Assembly: GCF_002153375.1 (NCBI RefSeq)
Contig: NZ_MTBQ01000001.1
Span: 248,001 to 312,000 of the forward strand
DNA length: 64,000 nt
Origin: Oceanobacillus rekensis
Lineage (GTDB): Bacteria; Bacillota; Bacilli; Bacillales; Amphibacillaceae
Reading direction: 5' to 3'
Shown here: one piece after another, positions 53,978 through 64,000 of the stretch
Position numbering within the stretch: the first letter of the stretch is position 1
How the letters are laid out: each line of letters opens with the position of its first letter
Made by a program: the position numbers and the translations under genes
The notes under the pieces: model-generated
Seen by the model: the letters and a program-made list of their open reading frames with translations, nothing else
Database searches by the model: none
What the model was told of the DNA's origin: nothing

Positions 53978-55108
53978 TTATTCACCTTTGAACGCTTTTT
54001 TAAATTTTTGGAATATATTCCCATCCTGCTCATCCGTTGAATCATTTCCACCAATTTCATTAAATTCGCGTAAAAGTTCTTTTTGTCGATCTGTTAATTG
54101 AGTAGGTGTCATTATCTTCACTTTAATATGTTGATCACCTTGTCCACGGCCACGGACATTTGGCGCTCCTTTTCCTCTTAATCGGAAAGTTTTACCTGTT
54201 TGTGTTCCAGCTGGGATCTTGAGTTTTACTTTCCCGTGAACTGTAGGAACTTCAATTTCGTCACCAAGTGCAGCCTGTGTAATTGTTAAAGGTAACTCAC
54301 AGAAAATATGGTCTCCTTCACGTTCGAAGAAATCATGTGGTCTTATCTGAATGAGAACAAACAAATCTCCCGCAGGTCCACCATTTTTACCAGGTTCCCC
54401 TTTTCCAGATACTCTGATTTGTTGGCCTTCGTCAATACCTGCAGGAATATTAATATGGATTTTCTTATTCTTTCTAACACTTCCTGAACCACCACATGTA
54501 TTACATTTTTCTGGAATCATTTTACCAGATCCACTACAATGGTGACAAACTCTGCGGTTGACAACACGGCCAAATGGGGTGTTTTGTTCTTCGTTTAGCT
54601 GACCTGAGCCTTGACAGTGAGAACATGTTTCCACTTTTGTTCCAGGCTTTGCACCAGATCCACTACATGTATCACATGTTTCCTCTTTTGGAATATTAAT
54701 ATCTGTCTCTTTTCCAAAGATTGCTTCCTCAAAATCAAGCACCATGGTATATTGAAGGTCTGCACCTTGTTGTGGGGCGTTTGGATCTCTTGAACGTCCG
54801 CCACCACCGAAAAACATATCAAATATGTCACCAAAGCCACCGAAGTCTTGGGCGCCACCACCGAAGCCGCCGCCAAATCCCTGACCGCTAGCACCTGCAT
54901 GGCCAAACTGATCATATTGTGCACGTTTTTGTTCATCACTTAATACTTCATATGCTTCTTTTGCTTCTTTAAATTTATCTGCTGCACCCTCTTCTTTATT
55001 TACGTCTGGGTGGTATTGTCTTGCCAGTTTTCTATATGACTTTTTAATTTCTTCTTTTGATGCACCTTGATCAACACCGAGGACATCATAATAATCTCGT
55101 TTACTCAA
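53978..55108 (-). CDS. dnaJ: Chaperone DnaJ (Hsp40)
   Basis: A 376-residue co-chaperone of DnaK. The J domain with HPD ([10 protein letters not shown], about 32), a Gly/Phe-rich linker (about 72-105), four zinc CxxCxGxG repeats ([32 protein letters not shown]) and the C-terminal substrate domains are complete. It follows dnaK but a terminator lies between, so its expression is only partly from the hrcA promoter. Confidence 0.96.
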   Translation of the reverse strand: MSKRDYYDVLGVDQGASKEEIKKSYRKLARQYHPDVNKEEGAADKFKEAKEAYEVLSDEQKRAQYDQFGHAGASGQGFGGGFGGGAQDFGGFGDIFDMFFGGGGRSRDPNAPQQGADLQYTMVLDFEEAIFGKETDINIPKEETCDTCSGSGAKPGTKVETCSHCQGSGQLNEEQNTPFGRVVNRRVCHHCSGSGKMIPEKCNTCGGSGSVRKNKKIHINIPAGIDEGQQIRVSGKGEPGKNGGPAGDLFVLIQIRPHDFFEREGDHIFCELPLTITQAALGDEIEVPTVHGKVKLKIPAGTQTGKTFRLRGKGAPNVRGRGQGDQHIKVKIMTPTQLTDRQKELLREFNEIGGNDSTDEQDGNIFQKFKKAFKGE

Positions 55109-55185
55109 CTTCCATCACTCTCCCGACACACTATAGCATAGGTTTTATCATATCATCAATTATTTACTAATAGCAAATGAAGATA

Positions 55186-55220
55186 AAAAGTCAAAGTCAA
55201 GAGAATCCTGACTTTGACTT
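55186..55220 (-). terminator. Terminator between dnaK and dnaJ
   Basis: AAGTCAAAGTCA and TGACTTTGACTT form a 12-bp stem with a T-run on the minus strand. It should end part of the heat-shock transcripts after dnaK. Confidence 0.8.
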
Positions 55221-55251
55221 CTAGGGTATAGCATTTATTTTTTATTTCAGG

Positions 55252-57096
<1,845 letters not shown>

Positions 57097-57112
57097 TCAA
57101 CTTCTTTTCCAA

Positions 57113-57673
57113 TTATTTATTTACTTTTACCATAGCCGGACGAACTACTCGGTCCTTAAGCATGTACCCTTTTTGCAGTTCTTCTACAACTGTGTTGGGT
57201 TCTTTTTCATCATCTTCCATTTGCATAACAGCATGATGCAAATTCGGATCAAATGATTGACCCTCGGAATCAATTACTTCAACACCTTGAGATTTTAACG
57301 CGTCCTGCAACTGGCGATATACCATTGTAATCCCATCAATTAGACTGGAATTAGTTTCAGTTACTTCAACCTGCAATGCTCTTTCAAAATTATCCAAGGC
57401 AGGAAGAAGCTCATTGATTAAATCCTGTGATTTATATTTACGATCAGCCTCTTTTTCTTTCTGGGACCGTTTTTTGAAATTATCATATTCAGCCTGAAGT
57501 CTAAGAAGTCTGTTATAAACTTCATCTTTTTCTTCAGTTAATTTTTTAATTTCAGTTTCTATTGTGTCGTTTTGGACATCTTCTGTTGTTTCGTTATTAG
57601 TTGAATCAATAACTTCTACGTCTTCTGTTTGAAGGTTTTCTTCAACATTTAAATCTTTTTCTTGTTTTTCCAC
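57113..57673 (-). CDS. grpE: GrpE nucleotide exchange factor
   Basis: A 186-residue dimeric co-chaperone that releases ADP from DnaK. It has an acidic disordered start (about 1-45), a long coiled coil (ETEIKKLTEEKDEVYNRLLR) and the beta-wing domain with HHAVMQMEDD and GYMLKDRVVRPAMVKV at the end. Length matches B. subtilis. It lies between hrcA and dnaK. Confidence 0.96.
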   Translation of the reverse strand: MEKQEKDLNVEENLQTEDVEVIDSTNNETTEDVQNDTIETEIKKLTEEKDEVYNRLLRLQAEYDNFKKRSQKEKEADRKYKSQDLINELLPALDNFERALQVEVTETNSSLIDGITMVYRQLQDALKSQGVEVIDSEGQSFDPNLHHAVMQMEDDEKEPNTVVEELQKGYMLKDRVVRPAMVKVNK

Positions 57674-57781
57674 TATGTGCCACCTCCATTTAAAAATTCC
57701 ATGTAAGACTATATCATGAAAAGGTCATTAAAGAAACTACAATGCATGCCTATTACCGGTTTGTGAGAACTACCGGACTTT

Positions 57782-58813
57782 TTAATCGTTCGTTCTATAC
57801 CACATATACAATGCATCCGTCATTTCCGTAGATAAACCTTTTATTAAAGAAATAACTTTTTTGTATTCCATTCTAGTAGGACCGAGCAATGCGATTGTTC
57901 CCATATGCCCTCCACCGAGATGATAGGAAGCAGTGATCAAACTTAAATCCTTGATGGCATCTGATTCATTCTCATTACCAATTGTGACTTCAATTCCATT
58001 TTTGCTGTTTTTCAGCATATTGGCTATTTCATCTTCTTTTTCCATCATTGTAAAAAAAGAGCGGATTTTTTCAACATCATTAAATTCAGGCTGCAATAAA
58101 ATATTGGATTTCCCGCCAATATATAATTTGACTGGGTTGTCATTTGCAAAAAATGCCTTTAGATAGTCGAAAGATTTATCAAAGTCATCGATGTACAGCT
58201 TCATCAACTGGGAAACCTCTGTACTCAGTACATCTTGAAGTTTGATAATTGGTACCCCTTTTAACCGATCGTTCATTATATTGACCATTTTTTCCAGATC
58301 AGAGGAATTTATCTTTTCCGGAATGGTAAAAGAACGATGCTCCACATGTCCCGTGTTTGTTACGAGAATAGCTACAGCAGTACGACTGGAAAGTGGAAGA
58401 ATCTGTATCTGTTTCAATGTCGTTTCAAACATCTCAGGCCCCAAAATGATCGACGTATAATTTGTAAGTTTAGACAAAACTTCCGCAGACATTTGAACGA
58501 TTTGTTCGAATTCAAAAAATCCGTCTTGAATAATATCCTTAATGATACTTACATCATTTTGTTTAGTGCTAGGTCCAATCAGATGGTCAACATAATAACG
58601 GTATCCTTTTTCAGATGGGATTCTTCCAGAAGAAGTATGAGTTTTTTCCAGGAAACCTAAATCTTCCAAGTCTGCCATTTCATTTCTTATCGTAGCAGCA
58701 CTGTAAGGAAGATCATCCTTTTTGGAAAGCGCTCTTGAACCAATTGGATGAGCAGTATCAACGAAATCATCAATTATGACTTGTAAAATAATAAGTTGTC
58801 TTTCTGTTAACAT
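57782..58813 (-). CDS. hrcA: HrcA heat-shock repressor
   Basis: A 343-residue repressor of class I heat-shock genes. The N-terminal winged helix (MLTERQLIILQVIIDDFV, then YSAATIRNEMADLEDLGFL) binds CIRCE; the remainder holds the GAF-like and dimer domains that depend on GroEL. The start at 58813 follows AGGAGTG; the frame extends ten codons upstream into the CIRCE region, which cannot be coding if the promoter is as proposed. First gene of hrcA-grpE-dnaK, autoregulated. Confidence 0.96.
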   Translation of the reverse strand: MLTERQLIILQVIIDDFVDTAHPIGSRALSKKDDLPYSAATIRNEMADLEDLGFLEKTHTSSGRIPSEKGYRYYVDHLIGPSTKQNDVSIIKDIIQDGFFEFEQIVQMSAEVLSKLTNYTSIILGPEMFETTLKQIQILPLSSRTAVAILVTNTGHVEHRSFTIPEKINSSDLEKMVNIMNDRLKGVPIIKLQDVLSTEVSQLMKLYIDDFDKSFDYLKAFFANDNPVKLYIGGKSNILLQPEFNDVEKIRSFFTMMEKEDEIANMLKNSKNGIEVTIGNENESDAIKDLSLITASYHLGGGHMGTIALLGPTRMEYKKVISLIKGLSTEMTDALYMWYRTND

Positions 58814-58827
58814 GATGATCACTCCTG

Positions 58828-58854
58828 TTAGCACTCTAACCAAGTGAGTGCTAA
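58828..58854 (-). promoter_or_regulatory. CIRCE operator
   Basis: A perfect inverted repeat: TTAGCACTC, nine bases, GAGTGCTAA. It lies just downstream of the -10 of the hrcA promoter, where HrcA binding blocks transcription. Confidence 0.98.
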
Positions 58855-58864
58855 TACTATAATT

Positions 58865-58893
58865 AAATTATCAAATACGTATTTTTTTGTCAA
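58865..58893 (-). promoter_or_regulatory. Sigma-A promoter of the hrcA operon
   Basis: TTGACA (58893-58888 on the minus strand) and TAATTT (58870-58865) are 17 bases apart. The -35 hexamer contains the TGA stop codon of hemW. Confidence 0.88.
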
Positions 58894-60080
58894 ACAGAAT
58901 GTCTCGAGGCTTTATTGTTTTTTATCAATATTTCATATTCTTCATCCAATAGGAACTTTTCAAATACGCGATTTCCAAGAAGTAACCCTTTATCCGTTAG
59001 CTGGATTGCTGTCTCATTCTCATGAAGAAGACCGGATTTAATTAGCTTCTCAATCTCTCTCTTATATAACACTTCTGCTCTAAATCCAAACCTCTCGTGA
59101 AAATGGGCTTTGTCAATTCCTCTGATTTTTCGTAGTCCAAGAAACATCTCTTCTTCTATTCGCTCTTTCTTGGAAATTTCATCAATCTCCAAAATCGGGC
59201 GGCCAGTTTCCATTGCCTTTTTTACATATAGTGGCAATGGGCGAATATTCGTTATTCGTTTTCCCGGTAAATAACCATGGGCACCTGCACCAAAACCATA
59301 ATAATATCCGTTGCTCCAATAAGTAAGATTGTGTTTACTTTCAAATCCCGGCACAGAAAAGTTACTGATCTCATATTGTTCGATTCCATGTGATTTCATT
59401 GTACTTTTTAATATTTCGTACATGGTCACTTCATCATCTTCAGCAGGTCTATGCAGTTTACCCTTTTTATGCTTCTGATAAAATATTGTTTTCGGTTCAA
59501 TTTGCAAAGCATAAGTGGAATAATGCGGAAGTCCAAATGACAATGCCTCCAGTAGTGATTTATTAAACTGTTCAACCGTTTGATGTGGTAAGGCATATAT
59601 TAAATCAAGACTAATATTTGTAAAATGATGTTTCTGCAAAAGATCGACCGTATCATAAACATCTTTTACACGATGGACTCTCCCAAGCTGTTCAAGCATT
59701 TCATCATCCATAACCTGTACACCAAATGAAATTCGATTGATCCCATAATGTTTCAACAAACGCGTCTTCTGTTCATCAATATCGCCAGGATTCACTTCAA
59801 TGGAAAATTCGTCACATCCCGCAATATCAAACTTCTCATTTAGGAAGCTGAGTAATGTTTCTAATTGCACGAGATTTAGAGCTGTTGGCGTACCACCTCC
59901 AATATATATTGTAGACATCTTATGATTTGCCCCAGGTAATAAAACATTCATTTCATTAATAAGTGCCTCTATGTATTCAGTCGCTAACTGCTCATTATAG
60001 AAAAACTTAACAAAGTCACAGTAATGACAAATTTGCCTGCAAAATGGGATGTGAATATACACCGATTGGACCTTGTTCAT
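58890..60080 (-). CDS. hemW: HemW heme chaperone (radical SAM)
   Basis: A 396-residue radical-SAM protein of the HemN-like family. The cluster motif CRQICHYC is at about 14-21; it lacks the extra N-terminal part of true coproporphyrinogen dehydrogenase HemN, so it is HemW, a heme-binding chaperone for respiratory enzymes (family knowledge). GGGTPTAL and SIEVNPGD motifs are normal. Its stop codon lies within the -35 of the hrcA promoter. It follows lepA by about 120 bases. Confidence 0.94.
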   Translation of the reverse strand: MNKVQSVYIHIPFCRQICHYCDFVKFFYNEQLATEYIEALINEMNVLLPGANHKMSTIYIGGGTPTALNLVQLETLLSFLNEKFDIAGCDEFSIEVNPGDIDEQKTRLLKHYGINRISFGVQVMDDEMLEQLGRVHRVKDVYDTVDLLQKHHFTNISLDLIYALPHQTVEQFNKSLLEALSFGLPHYSTYALQIEPKTIFYQKHKKGKLHRPAEDDEVTMYEILKSTMKSHGIEQYEISNFSVPGFESKHNLTYWSNGYYYGFGAGAHGYLPGKRITNIRPLPLYVKKAMETGRPILEIDEISKKERIEEEMFLGLRKIRGIDKAHFHERFGFRAEVLYKREIEKLIKSGLLHENETAIQLTDKGLLLGNRVFEKFLLDEEYEILIKNNKASRHSV

Positions 60081-60197
60081 CTATGTTTCCCTCCTTTAAT
60101 AAATACAAAAAGGAAAAACTATCCCGCAAATAAATGCATTCAAGTTCTTCCTTCTTTCATACACTAAGGCTTGACGATAAACCTTAATTTCTAAAAC

Positions 60198-62006
60198 TTA
60201 ATCGTCATTCATTTCCAAAACAGCCATAAATGCTTCTTGAGGTACTTCAACAGAGCCAACCATCTTCATCCGTTTTTTACCTTCTTTTTGTTTCTCAAGC
60301 AACTTACGTTTACGTGAAATGTCACCACCATATAGTTTCGCCGTAACATCTTTCCGAACAGCTTTAATCGTTGACCTGGCAACTATTTTATTACCTACTG
60401 CAGCTTGAATTGGCACTTCAAATTGTTGTCTAGGAATTAGTTTCTTCAGCTTTTCAACAATTTGCTTTCCTCTATCGTATGCAAAATCGCGATGAACAAT
60501 GAAGGATAAGGCGTCAATCGAATCTGCATTAAGAAGAATATCCATTTTAACAAGTTTTGATGGTTGGTAACCGATAAGTTCATAATCAAAGGAAGCGTAG
60601 CCCTTAGTCTGTGATTTTAATTGATCAAAAAAGTCATAAACAATTTCAGATAATGGGATATGATAAATTACATTAACACGTATATCATCAAGATACTGCA
60701 TATCAACGAAGTTTCCACGTTTTTTCTGAGAAATTTCCATTACTGCACCAACATAATCATTTGGTACCATAATCGTTGCTTCCACATATGGTTCACGAAC
60801 TTCTTGAACAACTTGAGGATCTGGCATTTTGGATGGATTATCAATGCTAATTACTTCTCCATTCGTTTGTTCCACTTCAAATATTACACTTGGAGCAGTG
60901 GTAATCAGATCAATACTAAATTCTCGTTCGATTCTCTCTTGAATAATCTCCATATGAAGTAATCCAAGAAAACCACAGCGAAATCCAAATCCGAGTGCTT
61001 GGGATGTTTCTGGCTCATATTGAAGCGAAGAATCGTTTAATTCAAGTCGTTCTAAGGCATCACGTAAATCATTATAATCATTGGATTCAACCGGATATAA
61101 TCCACAGAATACCATAGGGTTTAACTTTCTGTACCCAGGAAGGGGCTCATTAGCCTGTCTATTTGCTTGTGTAATCGTATCCCCGACGCTGGTATCTCCA
61201 ATATTTTTTATAGAAGCAGTAATATAACCTACATCACCAATAACTAACTCACCTTTAGGTACAGGTTTTGGTGAAAAGACCCCTACTTCATTTACTTCAA
61301 ACTCTTTTCCGTTTGCCATCATCTTTATTTTGTCACCAACTTTAACAGAACCTTCTTTAATACAAACATAGGCAATGACGCCGCGATAGGAATCATATAA
61401 AGAATCAAATATAAGTGCTTTTAAAGGGCCTTCTGGATCACCGGGTGGTTCAGGCACAACTTCAGTGATCCTTTCCAAGATTTCTTCGATACCGATATTT
61501 GCTTTCGCTGATGCCAGAATGACATCTTCACCATCAATGCCAAGCACATCTTCCAGTTCTTTTTTTACCTTCTCCGGGTCTGCGCTCGGTAAATCAATTT
61601 TATTAATAACCGGTATGATTTCCAACTCGTTTTCCATTGCTAAATATACATTTGCCAAGGTCTGTGCCTCGATACCCTGTGCAGCGTCGACTACTAGAAT
61701 AGCTCCTTCACATGCGGCAAGACTTCTCGATACCTCATATGTAAAATCGACGTGTCCTGGTGTATCTATTAAATGAAAGATAAACTCTTCACCACTATTG
61801 CTTGTATATGCAAGCTGAACAGCATTGAGTTTTATTGTGATTCCTCGCTCACGTTCTAAATCCATTCCATCAAGAAGCTGTTCTTTCATTTCTCGTTTTG
61901 TAACTGTTTGTGTATTTTCCAAAATACGATCAGCTAATGTTGATTTTCCGTGATCAATATGCGCTATAATCGAAAAGTTACGTACTTTACGTTGTTTTTT
62001 CACCAT
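60198..62006 (-). CDS. lepA: Elongation factor 4 (LepA)
   Basis: A 602-residue translational GTPase. G-motifs are AHIDHGKST (about 15), DTPGHVDF (about 78) and NKIDLPSA (about 132); the EF-G-like domains follow and the LepA-specific C-terminal domain ends with [20 protein letters not shown]. LepA acts on stalled or maturing ribosomes. The N-terminus is about ten residues shorter than in B. subtilis, with start at 62006. A sigma-A promoter lies about 80 bases upstream. Confidence 0.97.
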   Translation of the reverse strand: MVKKQRKVRNFSIIAHIDHGKSTLADRILENTQTVTKREMKEQLLDGMDLERERGITIKLNAVQLAYTSNSGEEFIFHLIDTPGHVDFTYEVSRSLAACEGAILVVDAAQGIEAQTLANVYLAMENELEIIPVINKIDLPSADPEKVKKELEDVLGIDGEDVILASAKANIGIEEILERITEVVPEPPGDPEGPLKALIFDSLYDSYRGVIAYVCIKEGSVKVGDKIKMMANGKEFEVNEVGVFSPKPVPKGELVIGDVGYITASIKNIGDTSVGDTITQANRQANEPLPGYRKLNPMVFCGLYPVESNDYNDLRDALERLELNDSSLQYEPETSQALGFGFRCGFLGLLHMEIIQERIEREFSIDLITTAPSVIFEVEQTNGEVISIDNPSKMPDPQVVQEVREPYVEATIMVPNDYVGAVMEISQKKRGNFVDMQYLDDIRVNVIYHIPLSEIVYDFFDQLKSQTKGYASFDYELIGYQPSKLVKMDILLNADSIDALSFIVHRDFAYDRGKQIVEKLKKLIPRQQFEVPIQAAVGNKIVARSTIKAVRKDVTAKLYGGDISRKRKLLEKQKEGKKRMKMVGSVEVPQEAFMAVLEMNDD

Positions 62007-62086
62007 TCCTGATGTTCACTCCCACAGTCTTTCACCTATCTAAAAGATAAAAGTTTTCAAAATTTAAGACGTCTATACTAGGGTTG

Positions 62087-62115
62087 ATTATAGCAATAGC
62101 AGCGGTTATATTCAA
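62087..62115 (-). promoter_or_regulatory. Sigma-A promoter of lepA
   Basis: On the minus strand TTGAAT and a perfect TATAAT are separated by 17 bases, about 80 bases before the lepA start. Confidence 0.75.
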
Positions 62116-62173
62116 TTAATAAATATTATTCCCTCTATGTTTACTATTCATATGGGAGTTCAAACATAATAAA

Positions 62174-62467
62174 TCAGAAAAAAAGTTGGGCAATCTGATA
62201 CATCACTTGCATCAAAAGCTCAAAAAAACCTTTGACCCCGGCTTCCAATACTGAAGCAGTTTTTTGTGCACCATGAATTGACGAGGTTTCATCGACAGCC
62301 GGCTGACTCACAGGGGTGTGTTCAGTTTCCGGTACAGGTACGGTTTCCTCCTCCACTGCAATTTCCTCGGTAACTTCAACTACTGGGGAAGATTCCTGGT
62401 TCATTCCGAATACGGTACCAGATAGAAAGAACACTGCCATTAGCAGTAAAACAACAAATAATCGCAT
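62174..62467 (-). CDS. yqxA: YqxA-like membrane-anchored protein (DUF3679-type)
   Basis: A 97-residue protein with an N-terminal hydrophobic segment (about 3-21, VVLLLMAVFFLSGTVFGM) and an acidic Val/Glu/Pro-rich middle, ending in a hydrophobic helix (ELLMQVMYQIAQLFF). Position between spoIIP and lepA and the layout fit B. subtilis YqxA. Function is unknown; being next to spoIIP suggests co-expression in sporulation. It starts 13 bases after the spoIIP stop. Confidence 0.78.
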   Translation of the reverse strand: MRLFVVLLLMAVFFLSGTVFGMNQESSPVVEVTEEIAVEEETVPVPETEHTPVSQPAVDETSSIHGAQKTASVLEAGVKGFFELLMQVMYQIAQLFF

Positions 62468-62480
62468 CGTTCGCTACCTC

Positions 62481-63641
62481 CTATGGGTTTGCTTGTACTG
62501 CTTCTGCATCCCAATAATAATCACTGAAAACTTCCGCAAGTGCATCTGCTGACCGATAAAGTTCTTCCATCGTGTTGTCAACACCCCCGAATTCTATCAG
62601 GATAGAATTTTCTGAAAGGTCTTGATTAAATACGCCATTTGTTCCTGAACCACCTTTAGGTAGAAGCCCTCTACTCAAACCAGGATATTTTTCCTCAATT
62701 AGATTATTTAATTCTGTAGCTACTTCCAGGTTTTTCTCATGTCCTGTATGATCCATTCCAACTACAAACATAATTCTGGCGTAGGATTCACCGTTAATTT
62801 CTTTCGTTGTCACGTCTTTTCTCTGTGAGTCTCGATGAAGGTCAAACACGTATTGTATCTCACCATTTGTTGCAATCGCTTCTTCTACAACGTCCCTCGA
62901 TGCATCATAGGATTGCCGATACTCCAAGCCTTTTTCATCTAGAACACTACCTATATCCGTATTGTCGACCTGTGTCCCTATACCTTTTCCTTCTAACGAT
63001 TCTGCAAGTCTATCACTGACTTTAGTTATGTTAATTTCGGAATGAAGTGCTGAATTAGGATCTGTTGTATCAGGCAAATTGGGTAAGAACGATTCCCGAT
63101 TATGTGTATTATAAATAAATACGACATCACGTTCACCTGTTGTTTGTTGAACTTTTTCTTTTATATCTTTAATCGGCTTTTCCGCTTCTTCATCCATAAT
63201 TGCTTTACGATCTTTTAACACTTCCTCGAGAGGTGGATATGATTCGATCGGAAGGTTCGTGTAGTCTGTACCTTCTCCGGCAATGAGGATACGACTGTCA
63301 TAAATTGAAAATCCTGGTAGTTCATTTCCCAATAAGCTTCTTGGATCATTCGGTTTTAAATTAGTCGCAATTTGAAATAGCACTTCTGAGACTCCCGGTA
63401 ATTGATAATCTTTTGGAAAAGCCCCATTGAAGGATCTATTCTCCATACCCAAAATATTATAAAACACAAAACCATCAATATCCCTTGTCCATTCGGTTAT
63501 TAAATTGGATGAAAAACGATATGCTGGTTGTATCGTTGTTAGTAAACCGATAAATACAAATAGAACAACAATACTGAACAAATATAGTCCACTTCTTTTT
63601 GATACAACTTGAACATTGCTTTTCAGGTGTTTTTTATTCAT
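62481..63641 (-). CDS. spoIIP: SpoIIP, sporulation cell-wall hydrolase
   Basis: A 386-residue membrane-anchored amidase/endopeptidase used in engulfment, working with SpoIID and SpoIIM. After one membrane helix (about 20-42) the catalytic domain has the zinc motif IYNTHNRESFLP (about 195), the second histidine in VFDLHRDSQRKD and the late ILIEFGGVDN glutamate. The ATG at 63641 is chosen although AAAGGTGG is 14 bases away; a GTG at 63659 lies inside that site. Follows gpr, as in B. subtilis. Confidence 0.93.
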   Translation of the reverse strand: MNKKHLKSNVQVVSKRSGLYLFSIVVLFVFIGLLTTIQPAYRFSSNLITEWTRDIDGFVFYNILGMENRSFNGAFPKDYQLPGVSEVLFQIATNLKPNDPRSLLGNELPGFSIYDSRILIAGEGTDYTNLPIESYPPLEEVLKDRKAIMDEEAEKPIKDIKEKVQQTTGERDVVFIYNTHNRESFLPNLPDTTDPNSALHSEINITKVSDRLAESLEGKGIGTQVDNTDIGSVLDEKGLEYRQSYDASRDVVEEAIATNGEIQYVFDLHRDSQRKDVTTKEINGESYARIMFVVGMDHTGHEKNLEVATELNNLIEEKYPGLSRGLLPKGGSGTNGVFNQDLSENSILIEFGGVDNTMEELYRSADALAEVFSDYYWDAEAVQANP

Positions 63642-63756
63642 AAAAATACATGATCCCACCTTTCCACGGTCAACTCTTTTTAAAATCTATGAGCTGACGG
63701 GAGAAACTAGAACCATGTATTTGAAAAAATAGAGCCTTTAATAGAGCTAAATAAAG

Positions 63757-64000
63757 CTACCTGGAATAGGAAGCAAAGTTATCAACATCTACCTTCTGGT
63801 GTAATGCAGCATTAACACCATTTGCAAGAAGGTTTGCCATATCAATCATAAACCCATCCACTTCTTTTGGTGTAACCATCAAATTATGTCCAATAGGTGT
63901 CAGAACTTCTGTTATTAATTGCCTTTTTTCATCCTCGGATAAGGAACCTACAATACCAAGAAAAGTTTCTCTCTTCTCTTTATCTGGAAGATCTGATTCC
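63757..64000 (-). CDS. gpr: Germination protease GPR, C-terminal 81 residues (5' end outside window)
   Basis: The fragment reads [20 protein letters not shown] to DNFASYSR and stop at 63757, on the minus strand from the window edge. It contains [20 protein letters not shown], typical of the GPR C-terminus. GPR degrades small acid-soluble spore proteins at germination. The catalytic part lies outside the window. The gene order gpr-spoIIP-yqxA-lepA supports the call. Confidence 0.92.
   Translation of the reverse strand, partial: ESDLPDKEKRETFLGIVGSLSEDEKRQLITEVLTPIGHNLMVTPKEVDGFMIDMANLLANGVNAALHQKVDVDNFASYSR

Overview
The window is a low-GC (roughly 36%) chromosomal segment of a Bacillaceae bacterium. 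Gene content and order follow the Bacillus subtilis comG to gpr region closely. Protein character, acidic linkers and several absent B. subtilis genes suggest a halotolerant relative of the Oceanobacillus/Virgibacillus group. That genus-level guess is inference from recall, not from a search. Nearly everything from 4 kb onward is on the minus strand, so operons read right to left.

Layout. 1-1.7 kb (+): 3' end of the comG competence pseudopilus operon (comGC end to comGG). 2-3.4 kb: small conserved proteins YqgY and YqgW around the metallo-hydrolase YqgX. 3.4-4 kb: a dispersed intergenic repeat. 4.1-13 kb (-): LTA synthase-like YqgS, glucokinase with YqgQ, a SpoVAF-type germination protein with a sigma-G-like promoter, rhomboid protease GluP, formyl-THF cyclo-ligase and a zinc-ligand-poor L33. 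13-19 kb: a small membrane protein and a YqzC-like protein (+), then phoU, pbpA, an MFS transporter and sodA (-). 19.2-19.9 kb: six tRNA genes (transcription order Asn, Met, His, CAU-Ile/Met, Ser, Phe) behind one promoter. 20-24 kb: an NptA-type Na/Pi cotransporter, a short NfeD protein with a sigma-W promoter, and YqfZ, YqfX and YqfT. 24-28.7 kb (-): nfo, cshB, yqfO, trmK, cccA.

28.7-37.4 kb (-): a membrane protein of unknown function, then the macromolecular synthesis cluster sigA, dnaG, ppsR, ccpN, glyS, glyQ. glyQS has a T-box leader (38.0-38.2 kb) separated from glyQ by a second copy of the dispersed repeat. 38.3-43.4 kb: recO, yqzL, era, dgkA, ybeY, pgpH. 43.6-49.1 kb: phoH, sporulation genes yqfD and yqfC, and the flotillin/NfeD locus (yqeZ-floA-yqfB) behind a sigma-W promoter. 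49.3-50.8 kb: yqeY, rpsU, deoC. 50.8-58.9 kb: mtaB, rsmE, prmA and the class I heat-shock operon hrcA-grpE-dnaK-dnaJ with a perfect CIRCE operator. 58.9-64 kb: hemW, lepA, yqxA, spoIIP and the 3' end of gpr.

The most unusual content is the roughly 470-530 bp intergenic repeat, with two long copies and at least two truncated ones. Its arms keep pairing although their sequences have diverged, and it has ends resembling inverted repeats. It looks like a mobile or structured-RNA element and should not be annotated as protein-coding.
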